Part shown: positions 15,175-22,450 of the stretch, in pieces
Layout of the letters: each line of letters opens with the position of its first letter
How positions within the stretch are numbered: the stretch's first letter is position 1
Assembly (NCBI GenBank): GCA_965235125.1
Contig: CBDDXH010000005.1
Span: 1 to 32,427, forward strand
Direction: 5' to 3'
Length of the DNA stretch: 32,427 nucleotides
Source: Pelagilacustribacter hypolimneticus
GTDB lineage: Bacteria; Pseudomonadota; Alphaproteobacteria; Pelagibacterales; Pelagibacteraceae
The notes under the pieces: generated by a model
Told to the model about the DNA's origin: nothing
Databases searched by the model: none
What the model saw: only the letters and a program-made list of their open reading frames with translations
Made by a program: the position numbers and the translations under genes

Positions 15175-15639
15175 ATGCTTTGTCCATTTTGTAAAGAAAA
15201 AGATACATCTGTCATCGACTCTAGGCCTACGGAAGATCGTACTGCTATTAAACGAAGAAGGCTATGCGGTTGTGAAAGAAAAGAAAGATTTACCACTTTT
15301 GAAAGAGTTCAATTTCAAGAGCTTACAGTAATTAAAGGAAATGGAAAAAGGGCGCCATTCGATCGAGATAAAATTTCAAAATCAATAAGAATAGCCTTAA
15401 GAAAAAGACCAATCGATAATGAGACTATTGAAAAATTTATTTCAAAATTAGTTAGAAATTTAGAAGGACTTGGTGAGAGTGAAATACCAACATCAACAAT
15501 AGGAAAATTCATTATGGATGGTCTTTCGACATTAGATCAAGTTGCCTATGTTCGTTTTGCTTCTGTATATAAAAAATTTAAAGAAGCAAAAGACTTCGAA
15601 CAATTTGTTGGTAACTTAAATGTTTATAAATCAGAATAA
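15175..15639 (+). CDS. nrdR: Transcriptional repressor NrdR, atypical zinc ribbon
   Basis: NrdR represses ribonucleotide reductase genes using a zinc ribbon and an ATP-cone that senses dATP/ATP. I start it at the ATG at 15175 (MLCPFC), since the frame upstream lies in glyA and adds unrelated residues; this gives 154 residues, the family length. Residues 1-45 are the ribbon: Cys3, Cys6, DSRPTED, RRR, then Cys31 and Cys33, where E. coli has Cys31 and Cys34. Residues about 49-139 are the ATP-cone (VIKGNGKRAPFDRDKI, VAYVRFASVYKKF). It overlaps ribD by 20 bases. Confidence 0.93.
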   Translation: MLCPFCKEKDTSVIDSRPTEDRTAIKRRRLCGCERKERFTTFERVQFQELTVIKGNGKRAPFDRDKISKSIRIALRKRPIDNETIEKFISKLVRNLEGLGESEIPTSTIGKFIMDGLSTLDQVAYVRFASVYKKFKEAKDFEQFVGNLNVYKSE

Positions 15640-16705
15640 AGATTATTTTTATACAAAACTTGCATTTCAGCAAGCTGAAATAAATTTAGGATCAACAGGG
15701 CCTAACCCATCAGTTGGATGCGTAATAGTAAAAAATAATTCTGTAATCTCTGTCGGACGTACATCTCAAAATGGGAGACCTCATGCAGAAACAAACGCAT
15801 TAAAAAAAAAATTGGATTATAAAAATTCTGATTTGTATGTAACTTTAGAGCCATGTAGTCACTATGGAAAAACTCCCCCTTGTATTAACAAAATAATTAC
15901 AAAAAAAATTAAACGAGTTATATTTGCTATAAACGATATTGATCCACGATCCAGAAACAAAGCTTTTAAAAATTTAAAAAAAAAAAAAATAATTGTTAAA
16001 AGATTTATAAATAAAAAGCTAGCAGAAATTTTTTATGAAAGTTATTTTTTAAAATCAAAAAAGAAATTGCCATTAGTTGATGCAAAATTAGCAATATCAA
16101 AAGACAATTTTACAATAAATAAAAAAAAAAAATGGATAACAAACATTAAATCAAGGAATATAGGTAATTTTCTAAGATCTAAATATGATTGTCTATTATC
16201 AACAGCAGAAACAATAAATAATGATAATTCCCAATTAGATTGCAGAATAGAAGGATTGGAAAAAAAAACGCCAGTTCTAATCATTTTGGATAGATATTTA
16301 AAGATTAAAAAAAATTTAAAATTATTTAAATCTATTAAAAGAAAAATTTTTATTTTCACACACTCAAATAATATTGTGAAAGAGAATTTTTTTAAGAATA
16401 AAGGTGTTAAAATTTTAAAATTTAATAATTCTAATGATCATGACTTTGATTTTAAAAGAATTTTTTACAATATTAAAATGCTGGGTTTCAGCAGAGTTTT
16501 TGTTGAGACGGGAAGTACTTTTTTAAGTCAATTATTAAAATTAAAACTAATTAAAAATTTATATTTATTTAAATCGAGTAATAATCTTTCTACTAACGGA
16601 TCAAATAAAACTAATCTTTTTTATATTAAAAAAGTTAAACTTTTTAAAAAAAATAGAGTTAATATAAATCTTAAAGAAGACAGTCTATATAAAATTAAAT
16701 TATAA
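15620..16705 (+). CDS. ribD: Bifunctional riboflavin biosynthesis deaminase/reductase
   Basis: RibD deaminates the pyrimidine intermediate of riboflavin synthesis and then reduces its ribosyl side chain with NADPH. The deaminase domain (about 1-145) has TGPNPSVGC, HAE with His55 and Glu57, and PCSHYGKTPPC with zinc ligands Cys79 and Cys88. The reductase domain (about 148-361) has LPLVDAKLAIS and FLRSKYDCLLSTAETINND. The C-terminal half is rich in Lys/Asn but keeps the fold's blocks. A run of 14 A lies at 15976-15989 in frame. It overlaps ribE by one base. Confidence 0.94.
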   Translation: MFINQNKDYFYTKLAFQQAEINLGSTGPNPSVGCVIVKNNSVISVGRTSQNGRPHAETNALKKKLDYKNSDLYVTLEPCSHYGKTPPCINKIITKKIKRVIFAINDIDPRSRNKAFKNLKKKKIIVKRFINKKLAEIFYESYFLKSKKKLPLVDAKLAISKDNFTINKKKKWITNIKSRNIGNFLRSKYDCLLSTAETINNDNSQLDCRIEGLEKKTPVLIILDRYLKIKKNLKLFKSIKRKIFIFTHSNNIVKENFFKNKGVKILKFNNSNDHDFDFKRIFYNIKMLGFSRVFVETGSTFLSQLLKLKLIKNLYLFKSSNNLSTNGSNKTNLFYIKKVKLFKKNRVNINLKEDSLYKIKL

Positions 16706-17289
16706 TGTTTAATGGAATTATTTATAATACAGGAATAGTAAATCATGTTTTAAGAGGAAAAAACTCTATTGAAATCACTTTAAAGACTATCTTGTCATTT
16801 AAAAAAAATGAAATAGGCAGCTCAATTAGTTGTAACGGAGTCTGTTTAACTTTGATAAAAATTAAAAAAAAAAATATAACTTTTTATCTATCAAAGGAAA
16901 CTCTTAAAAAAACTAATTTTCAATTTATTAAGGCAGGTAGCCTTGTTAACATTGAAAAATCTTTAGATTACAAAACAAAAATTTCTGGTCATTATGTTCA
17001 GGGTCACATTGATACTATAGGTAAAATTTCTAAAATTTTAATATTAGACAAAACTTGGATTCTTAGAATTGTAATTAATAATGTTTTTAAAAAATATTTA
17101 ATTTCTAAAGGGTCAATATCAATAAACGGCGTATCTTTAACTTTATCAAAAGTTGTAAAAAATCAATTTGAAGTAAACATAATTCCACATACTCTTAAAT
17201 TAACAAATTTAATTAAATTAAAAAAATATGAACACGTAAACATCGAATTTGACATTTTTAGTAAATATTTAATTAATTTAAAAAAATAA
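16705..17289 (+). CDS. ribE: Riboflavin synthase, alpha subunit
   Basis: This enzyme dismutates two molecules of 6,7-dimethyl-8-ribityllumazine to riboflavin and the pyrimidinedione. The 194 residues contain the two tandem lumazine-binding repeats: MFNGIIYNTGIV with ISCNGVCLTL, and GHYVQGHIDTIGKI with ISINGVSLTLSKV. Length is near the usual 200. Its TAATG start overlaps ribD, and one base separates it from the next gene, so the rib genes are surely co-transcribed. It is sometimes called ribC. Confidence 0.95.
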   Translation: MFNGIIYNTGIVNHVLRGKNSIEITLKTILSFKKNEIGSSISCNGVCLTLIKIKKKNITFYLSKETLKKTNFQFIKAGSLVNIEKSLDYKTKISGHYVQGHIDTIGKISKILILDKTWILRIVINNVFKKYLISKGSISINGVSLTLSKVVKNQFEVNIIPHTLKLTNLIKLKKYEHVNIEFDIFSKYLINLKK

Positions 17290-17290
17290 A

Positions 17291-18361
17291 ATGAAAAAAT
17301 TTACGTTATCGTCAATAAGTCAAATTATTCAAGATGCAAAAAAAGGTAAAATATTTATTTTAGTTGATAGTAAAGATAGGGAGAACGAAGGTGATTTAGT
17401 AATACCCGCAATAAAAGCAAATTCAAAAAATATAAATTTTATGGCTAAAAATGGAAGAGGTCTTATTTGTTTGGCTCTTACAAAAAAGCAAGTCGACAAA
17501 CTATCTTTGCCACTTATGTCATCGGTAAATAAAGCTCGTATGCAAACAGCCTTTACAGTTTCTATTGAAGCCAAAAAAGGCATAACAACTGGTATATCAG
17601 CTTTTGATAGAGCGAGAACAATAAGAGTTGCAATTAATAAAAATGCAAAAAAAAAAGATATCGTATCACCGGGCCATGTTTTTCCATTAGTTGCTCGAAA
17701 TGGTGGTGTTTTGGAACGAGCAGGACACACCGAGGCTTCAGTTGATATTTCTAAATTAGCAAAATTAAATCCAAGCTCTGTTATTTGTGAGGTAATGAAC
17801 GAAGATGGAAGAATGGCAAGGTTAGATGACCTTATTCGATTTGCAAAAAAACATAATTTAAAAATTGCTAGTATTGAAGACTTAATTTCTTATAGATTAA
17901 AAAATGAGAAATTTATAACTAATATTTCTAAAAAAATTGTAAAAATAAAAAATATTGGACCTCTAAATTTATATATATTTAAAAATAGTTTAGATAATTT
18001 AGAACATTATGTATTAAATAGAGGAAATCTTAATACCAAAAAATCCACAAGAGTAAGAGTTATTTCAATAAATATTTCTAAACCTTTTCAAAAAATTAAT
18101 GATCAATTGTATTTAAAATCAGTTAAATATTTATCTAAATATAGTAATTTTGCATTGATAATAATTAAAAAGGAAATTACAAAAAATAATATTAATGATA
18201 CCGTCAAAAGTACCAATGTTTTAAGGTACTACGGAATTGGAGCTCAAATTATTAAAGATTTAAAAATAAAAAACATGATATTGGTCTCTAGATCAAAAAA
18301 AAAAATAATAGGCTTAGATGGGTATGGAATTAAAATTACTAAACAAGAAATAATTAAATAA
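17291..18361 (+). CDS. ribB: 3,4-dihydroxy-2-butanone 4-phosphate synthase with degenerate cyclohydrolase II-like domain (RibBX type)
   Basis: The N-terminal domain (about 1-205) makes the four-carbon unit of riboflavin from ribulose 5-phosphate: DSKDRENEGDLVIPA at residues 26-40 and RAGHTEASVD at 143-152 carry the active site. The C-terminal 150 residues take the place of GTP cyclohydrolase II but contain no cysteine at all, so the three zinc ligands are missing, as is the GRGIGL-like block. This matches the RibBX variant described in proteobacteria. GTP cyclohydrolase II activity must then come from a gene elsewhere. It overlaps ribH by one base. Confidence 0.92.
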   Translation: MKKFTLSSISQIIQDAKKGKIFILVDSKDRENEGDLVIPAIKANSKNINFMAKNGRGLICLALTKKQVDKLSLPLMSSVNKARMQTAFTVSIEAKKGITTGISAFDRARTIRVAINKNAKKKDIVSPGHVFPLVARNGGVLERAGHTEASVDISKLAKLNPSSVICEVMNEDGRMARLDDLIRFAKKHNLKIASIEDLISYRLKNEKFITNISKKIVKIKNIGPLNLYIFKNSLDNLEHYVLNRGNLNTKKSTRVRVISINISKPFQKINDQLYLKSVKYLSKYSNFALIIIKKEITKNNINDTVKSTNVLRYYGIGAQIIKDLKIKNMILVSRSKKKIIGLDGYGIKITKQEIIK

Positions 18362-18750
18362 TGAAACAAATTAAGATTTGTATAGTCAGATCAAAATATA
18401 ATAAAACTTCTCATATTCTTAAAAGTGCTACCGAAGAACTTTCAAAAAGAAAAATATATTACAAAGTTTTTGAAGTGCCAGGCGCTTTTGAAATACCAGT
18501 TGTTATAGCTAGAAATATTAAAAAATTTGACGGATTTATAGCTGTTGGAGCTATTATCAAAGGCGCAACGCCAAATTTTGATTTCATATCTTCTGCGATA
18601 ACTAATGCTATTATGCAACTTTCTATTTTACACAAAAAGCCTATTGGTAATGCTTTGCTTACGTGTCTTAATGAGAAACAATCTATATTAAGAGCTAATA
18701 AAGGTTACGAAGCAGCGATTGCAGTGAGCGAAGTTTTAAATGCCAAATAA
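18361..18750 (+). CDS. ribH: 6,7-dimethyl-8-ribityllumazine synthase, atypical active site
   Basis: RibH joins the RibB and RibD products to form lumazine. Family blocks are EVPGAFEIPVVIAR (residues 38-51), AVGAIIKGATPNFDFIS (61-77) and NKGYEAA (113-119). At 129 residues it is shorter than the usual 150-160, with a trimmed N-terminus and a short loop before the last helix. Asn72 occupies the position of the catalytic His (His88 in Bacillus subtilis, in a THxDYV-like context). Since it sits in a complete rib operon I still call it RibH. It overlaps nusB by 11 bases. Confidence 0.9.
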   Translation: MKQIKICIVRSKYNKTSHILKSATEELSKRKIYYKVFEVPGAFEIPVVIARNIKKFDGFIAVGAIIKGATPNFDFISSAITNAIMQLSILHKKPIGNALLTCLNEKQSILRANKGYEAAIAVSEVLNAK

Positions 18751-19135
18751 AAAAAGTGTAAGTCCAAGAGTTAGAATTATCCAAAAACTTTATGGAAATT
18801 CTCTAAACTCGGATGCTGAAATAGAATATCCTAAAAGTAATTATAAAAAATTTATCAAGGATGTTGTTCAAGGAACTATTGAAAGAAATGATTTAATTGA
18901 AGATACTATTTCCAAGTATTTAGCTGAAGATTTAGATTTTAAAAGAACTGATAAGTTATTGAAAATTATTATATTTGCTGCAGTTTTTGAACTTCTGTTT
19001 AAGCATAATAATCCTGTAAAAGTTATAATTAGTGAATATGTCAAAACATCTGAGTTCTTTTTAGAAAAAGCACAGATTAAATTTGTTAATGCTATATTAG
19101 ATAAAATTGCCAAAAATATAAGAAAAACTAATTAA
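18740..19135 (+). CDS. nusB: Transcription antitermination protein NusB
   Basis: NusB pairs with S10 (NusE) in rRNA antitermination complexes. The 131-residue all-helical protein starts PRVRIIQKLYGNSLN and keeps RTDKLLKIIIFAAVFELL and PVKVIISEYVKTSEFF, the conserved family helices; NAILDKIAK closes it. Length is slightly under E. coli NusB (139). The ribH-nusB order is widespread in bacteria. It ends the rib operon; 71 bases with a TATAAT follow before hppA. Confidence 0.94.
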   Translation: MPNKKSVSPRVRIIQKLYGNSLNSDAEIEYPKSNYKKFIKDVVQGTIERNDLIEDTISKYLAEDLDFKRTDKLLKIIIFAAVFELLFKHNNPVKVIISEYVKTSEFFLEKAQIKFVNAILDKIAKNIRKTN

Positions 19136-19147
19136 ATTTTCTTAAAA

Positions 19148-19153
19148 TATAAT
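19148..19153 (+). promoter_or_regulatory. Candidate -10 box for hppA
   Basis: A perfect TATAAT lies in the 71-base gap between nusB and hppA, about 55 bases before the chosen start codon. No clear -35 box is found 16-18 bases upstream. Together with the lack of overlap, unlike the tightly packed rib genes before it, this suggests that hppA has its own promoter. Chance matches are common in this A+T-rich DNA. Confidence 0.3.
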
Positions 19154-19206
19154 TTAAAACTATTTCTTGCGTTTAATTGATTAATTTGTCAATTATGATG
19201 ATCTTT

Positions 19207-21309
19207 ATGAATTCAGTAAACGAAATTTTATATTTAATAATTTTTGCAGGTCTTTTAGCTATCGTTTATAGTTATTTTCTTTCTTCGCAAATTCTTAGTT
19301 CAAGCGATGGTAATGCAAAAATGCAAGATATTGCTGAAGCAATTCAAATAGGAGCTAAAGCTTATTTAAAGAGACAATATAAAACGATCGCAATTGTAGG
19401 TGTAGTTGTTTTATCTATAGTAACTTATTTTTTTAGTCCACTTGTTGGTTTAGGATATTTTATTGGCGCAGCACTTTCTGGTGTTGCTGGTTATGTTGGA
19501 ATGTTAATTTCGGTTGAAGCAAATGTTAGAACTGCGCAAGCTTCAAGAAATAGCTTACAAGCTGGATTAACAATGGCATTTAAGTCTGGTGCAATTACAG
19601 GATTGTTGGTTGCTGGATTAGCTCTTTTAGCAATTGCAATTTATTATTATATTTTATTAGAATTCAAGGTTGAAAAAAGAGAAATTATAGATGCGTTAGT
19701 AGCATTAGGATTTGGTGCTTCGCTAATTTCAATCTTTGCAAGATTAGGCGGTGGAATTTTTACCAAAGGAGCAGATGTTGGTGCTGATTTAGTTGGAAAA
19801 GTCGAAGCTGGTATTCCAGAAGATGATCCAAGAAATCCTGCAGTAATTGCTGACAACGTTGGAGATAATGTTGGCGATTGTGCAGGTATGGCCGCAGACT
19901 TATTTGAAACTTATGCGGTTACAATCGTAGCTACTATGGTTTTAGCGTCTATTTTTTTTTCAAATAATCCTGTCATGATGATTTATCCTTTAGCAATTGG
20001 TGGATCATGTATTTTAACTTCAATAATTGGCACGTGGTTTGTTAAATTAGGAAAATCTAAAAATATTATGAATGCTCTTTATAAAGGATTTGTTATAACG
20101 GCCATTTTATCCTTGATTATTTTATATCCAGTTACTGACTCTATTCTAGGATTAGAAACAATCTTTAAATTTTCAGAGAAAAGTTTTACTGGATTAGATT
20201 TATATATGTGTGGTGTTGCTGGATTGGTAATAACTGGTTTATTAATATGGATAACTGAATACTATACTGGAACAAATTATAGACCAGTTAAATCAATTGC
20301 TCTATCATCAACAACAGGTCATGGAACAAATGTTATTCAAGGTTTGGCAGTTTCCATGGAAGCAACGGCTGCACCTGCATTAATTATTGTGATTGGTATT
20401 CTTTATACCAATAGTTTAGCTGGAATATTCGGAATAGCAATTGCAGTTACTTCTATGCTTGCACTAACTGGCATGGTAGTTGCTTTAGATGCCTATGGAC
20501 CAGTTACAGATAATGCTGGTGGTATTGCTCAAATGGCAAATCTTCCAAAAAATGTAAGAAAAATTACAGATGCTTTAGATGCCGTAGGAAACACAACCAA
20601 AGCTGTGACTAAAGGTTATGCGATAGGTTCAGCGGGTTTAGGGGCTCTAGTTTTGTTTGCTGCTTACACTGAGGATATTAAATTTTTCTCTACAGTTAAA
20701 GGATCTGCACTTGAAGGAGTAAAAGTAAGTTTTGATTTATCCAATCCTTTTGTAGTTGTTGGCTTGCTGGTAGGGGGAATGCTACCTTATCTTTTTGGTT
20801 CAATGGGAATGCAAGCAGTTGGTAGAGCAGGAGGCGCTGTTGTTATTGAAGTGAGAAGGCAATTTAAAAAAATTCCTGGCATAATGAAAGGAACTAGAAA
20901 ACCTGATTACGGTAGACTAGTAGATTTATTAACAAAGACAGCAATAAAAGAAATGATTATTCCTTCTTTATTGCCCGTTTTATCTCCTGTGGTTTTATAT
21001 TTTATTATTTTACCAGTTGGTGGAATGAGTGCAGCTTTATCTACTTTAGGTGCAATGTTATTAGGCGTAATTATAACTGGTTTATTTGTTGCTATATCAA
21101 TGACAGCAGGTGGTGGGGCTTGGGACAATGCCAAAAAATATATTGAAGATGGTAACTTTGGGGGAAAAGGCTCAGAAGCACATAAAGCTGCTGTTACAGG
21201 TGATACTGTAGGAGATCCCTATAAAGACACTGCTGGTCCAGCTATTAATCCAATGATTAAGATTACAAATATTGTAGCTTTACTTTTATTAGCTGCGATT
21301 TCACACTAA
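19207..21309 (+). CDS. hppA: K+-independent proton-translocating membrane pyrophosphatase
   Basis: This inner-membrane pump couples hydrolysis of pyrophosphate to proton export. I take the ATG at 19207 (MNSVNEILYL), giving 700 residues; a TTG at 19177 and ATGs at 19195/19198 are possible but add residues that homologues lack. The substrate site is in GADVGADLVGKVEAG and DNVGDNVGDCAGMAADLFE; a second site is DNAGGIAQMA and the end has GDTVGDPYKDTAGPAINP. Lys465 in GNTTKAVTKG marks the potassium-independent class, which pumps protons. About 16 helices are expected. Its stop overlaps convergent bamE by four bases. Confidence 0.96.
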   Translation: MNSVNEILYLIIFAGLLAIVYSYFLSSQILSSSDGNAKMQDIAEAIQIGAKAYLKRQYKTIAIVGVVVLSIVTYFFSPLVGLGYFIGAALSGVAGYVGMLISVEANVRTAQASRNSLQAGLTMAFKSGAITGLLVAGLALLAIAIYYYILLEFKVEKREIIDALVALGFGASLISIFARLGGGIFTKGADVGADLVGKVEAGIPEDDPRNPAVIADNVGDNVGDCAGMAADLFETYAVTIVATMVLASIFFSNNPVMMIYPLAIGGSCILTSIIGTWFVKLGKSKNIMNALYKGFVITAILSLIILYPVTDSILGLETIFKFSEKSFTGLDLYMCGVAGLVITGLLIWITEYYTGTNYRPVKSIALSSTTGHGTNVIQGLAVSMEATAAPALIIVIGILYTNSLAGIFGIAIAVTSMLALTGMVVALDAYGPVTDNAGGIAQMANLPKNVRKITDALDAVGNTTKAVTKGYAIGSAGLGALVLFAAYTEDIKFFSTVKGSALEGVKVSFDLSNPFVVVGLLVGGMLPYLFGSMGMQAVGRAGGAVVIEVRRQFKKIPGIMKGTRKPDYGRLVDLLTKTAIKEMIIPSLLPVLSPVVLYFIILPVGGMSAALSTLGAMLLGVIITGLFVAISMTAGGGAWDNAKKYIEDGNFGGKGSEAHKAAVTGDTVGDPYKDTAGPAINPMIKITNIVALLLLAAISH

Positions 21310-21779
21310 AATTTTTTTTTCCCATACATTTTTTGTCTTATACTAGACAAAAATTTATTAATGGTACTTTCTTGCGTTACCGTATTTTCAGTTTCTTTTG
21401 TTGAATATGCAATCTCATTCATATTTTCTTTATCATAAATTTTTTTACTGATCAAAATTCCATATTTGTCAAATTTAAGTTCTAAAACATTATTTTCTGT
21501 TAGCACGTTTTGACCTAATTTAATTAATTTACCTCTAGAAATAGTTCTTTCAAAATAAAGCCAAGTACCCTCATCTTTTATTGACAATGAATGAGGGTTG
21601 CCAATTAAGGTTATCACATCATTTTGATTAGTCTTGCCAATTACTAAAGTTTTTTCCCTATTTTCTAAGAAATTGATTCCATGCGGCTTGTTAACTTCAT
21701 TTAGCTGGCAGTTAGTTAAAAAAAATAAAAAAAATATGGTATAAAGTTTTTTATAATGATTTCTTTTTATCAAAGTCAC
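21306..21779 (-). CDS. bamE: Outer membrane assembly lipoprotein BamE (SmpA/OmlA)
   Basis: BamE is the small lipoprotein of the BAM complex that inserts beta-barrel proteins. The N-terminus has a lipoprotein signal ending FLTNC with Cys24. The family pattern follows: a Gly-Lys-Thr turn (48-50), VITLIGNP (55-62), W73-Y75, and VLELKFDKYGIL near 98-109. At 157 residues it is within the alphaproteobacterial range. The start is a GTG at 21777-21779; a TTG two codons later would also serve, and there is no ATG. Either start overlaps the divergent gene at 21756, an unusual head-to-head arrangement. Confidence 0.88.
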   Translation of the reverse strand: MTLIKRNHYKKLYTIFFLFFLTNCQLNEVNKPHGINFLENREKTLVIGKTNQNDVITLIGNPHSLSIKDEGTWLYFERTISRGKLIKLGQNVLTENNVLELKFDKYGILISKKIYDKENMNEIAYSTKETENTVTQESTINKFLSSIRQKMYGKKKF

Positions 21780-22271
21780 AACAACCTTTTATATAACAAA
21801 TTTGTTGAATTATCACGTAATTTTTTTTTTTATAAAGATATTCTTTTAAAAGACAATTTTGAAACTCGAATAAATCTTATTTTTGTTCATTTTTCTTTAA
21901 TACTTATAATTTTTAAAAAAAAAAAAAAGGAGTTTCCTCAAGAAATTTTTGATTTTTTTTTTTTAAATATTGAATATCACATTAGAGAGCTAGGCTATGG
22001 AGACATAGCCGTAAACAAAAAAATGAAAACGTTAAATAGATTTTTTTATGATATACTCCTAAAAATTAATAAATCTAAATCTGAAGTTTTTGAAGTTAAT
22101 GGTGAGATTTTAAAAACCTACTTCAATTTAGCGAGCACCAATAACTCTTTATTAATTGATGATTTAATTGATTATTTCAATAGTTTTTATAATTTTTGTT
22201 TTGAATTGGATATAAATAATGTATTAAAAGGTAAAATAAATTTCAAATATAAAATAAATGGCCGTACCTAA
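21756..22271 (+). CDS. Ubiquinol-cytochrome c chaperone family protein (CBP3/UQCC1-like)
   Basis: This 171-residue cytoplasmic or membrane-associated protein matches the family of the mitochondrial Cbp3/UQCC1 assembly factors for cytochrome b of the bc1 complex. The diagnostic stretch is IRELGYGDIAVNKKMK (residues 76-91); the N-terminal part with YKDILLKDNFETRINLIFVH fits the family too. The gene holds A14 (21915-21928) and T12 (21953-21964) runs but stays in frame with the family pattern. It overlaps bamE head-to-head by up to 24 bases and rpmF by 14. In many alphaproteobacteria a DUF177 gene lies between this gene and rpmF; here it does not. Confidence 0.85.
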   Translation: MISFYQSHNNLLYNKFVELSRNFFFYKDILLKDNFETRINLIFVHFSLILIIFKKKKKEFPQEIFDFFFLNIEYHIRELGYGDIAVNKKMKTLNRFFYDILLKINKSKSEVFEVNGEILKTYFNLASTNNSLLIDDLIDYFNSFYNFCFELDINNVLKGKINFKYKINGRT

Positions 22272-22431
22272 ACGTAAAACAACACCTTCAAAAAGAAATA
22301 TGAGACGATCACATCATCGTGTTAAATCTCTCAATATTGTTGAGGATAAAAAAAGCGGTGAATATAGACTGTCACACCATGTTGATTTAAAAACTGGTTA
22401 CTATAACGGAAAAAAAATCTTAGACCTATAG
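22258..22431 (+). CDS. rpmF: Large ribosomal subunit protein L32 (bL32)
   Basis: This 57-residue ORF begins MAVPKRKTTPSKRNMRRSHH, the near-invariant L32 N-terminus, and ends with HHVDLKTGYYNGKKI. It has no cysteines, so it is the zinc-free form. The gene overlaps the preceding chaperone gene by 14 bases and stands 19 bases before plsX; rpmF-plsX is a widespread pairing that links ribosome and lipid synthesis. Confidence 0.97.
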   Translation: MAVPKRKTTPSKRNMRRSHHRVKSLNIVEDKKSGEYRLSHHVDLKTGYYNGKKILDL

Positions 22432-22450
22432 TCTTAAATAATAATAAATT

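Noticed and set aside
19177..19206. TTG start for hppA
   Set aside because: The ten extra residues lack counterparts in the family and no ribosome site precedes the TTG; ATG 19207 gives the usual N-terminus.
21915..21964. Frameshift or pseudogene in the bc1 chaperone gene at the A14/T12 runs
   Set aside because: The family pattern runs in one frame across both tracts (NLIFVH before, IRELGYGD after), so the gene is intact as read.
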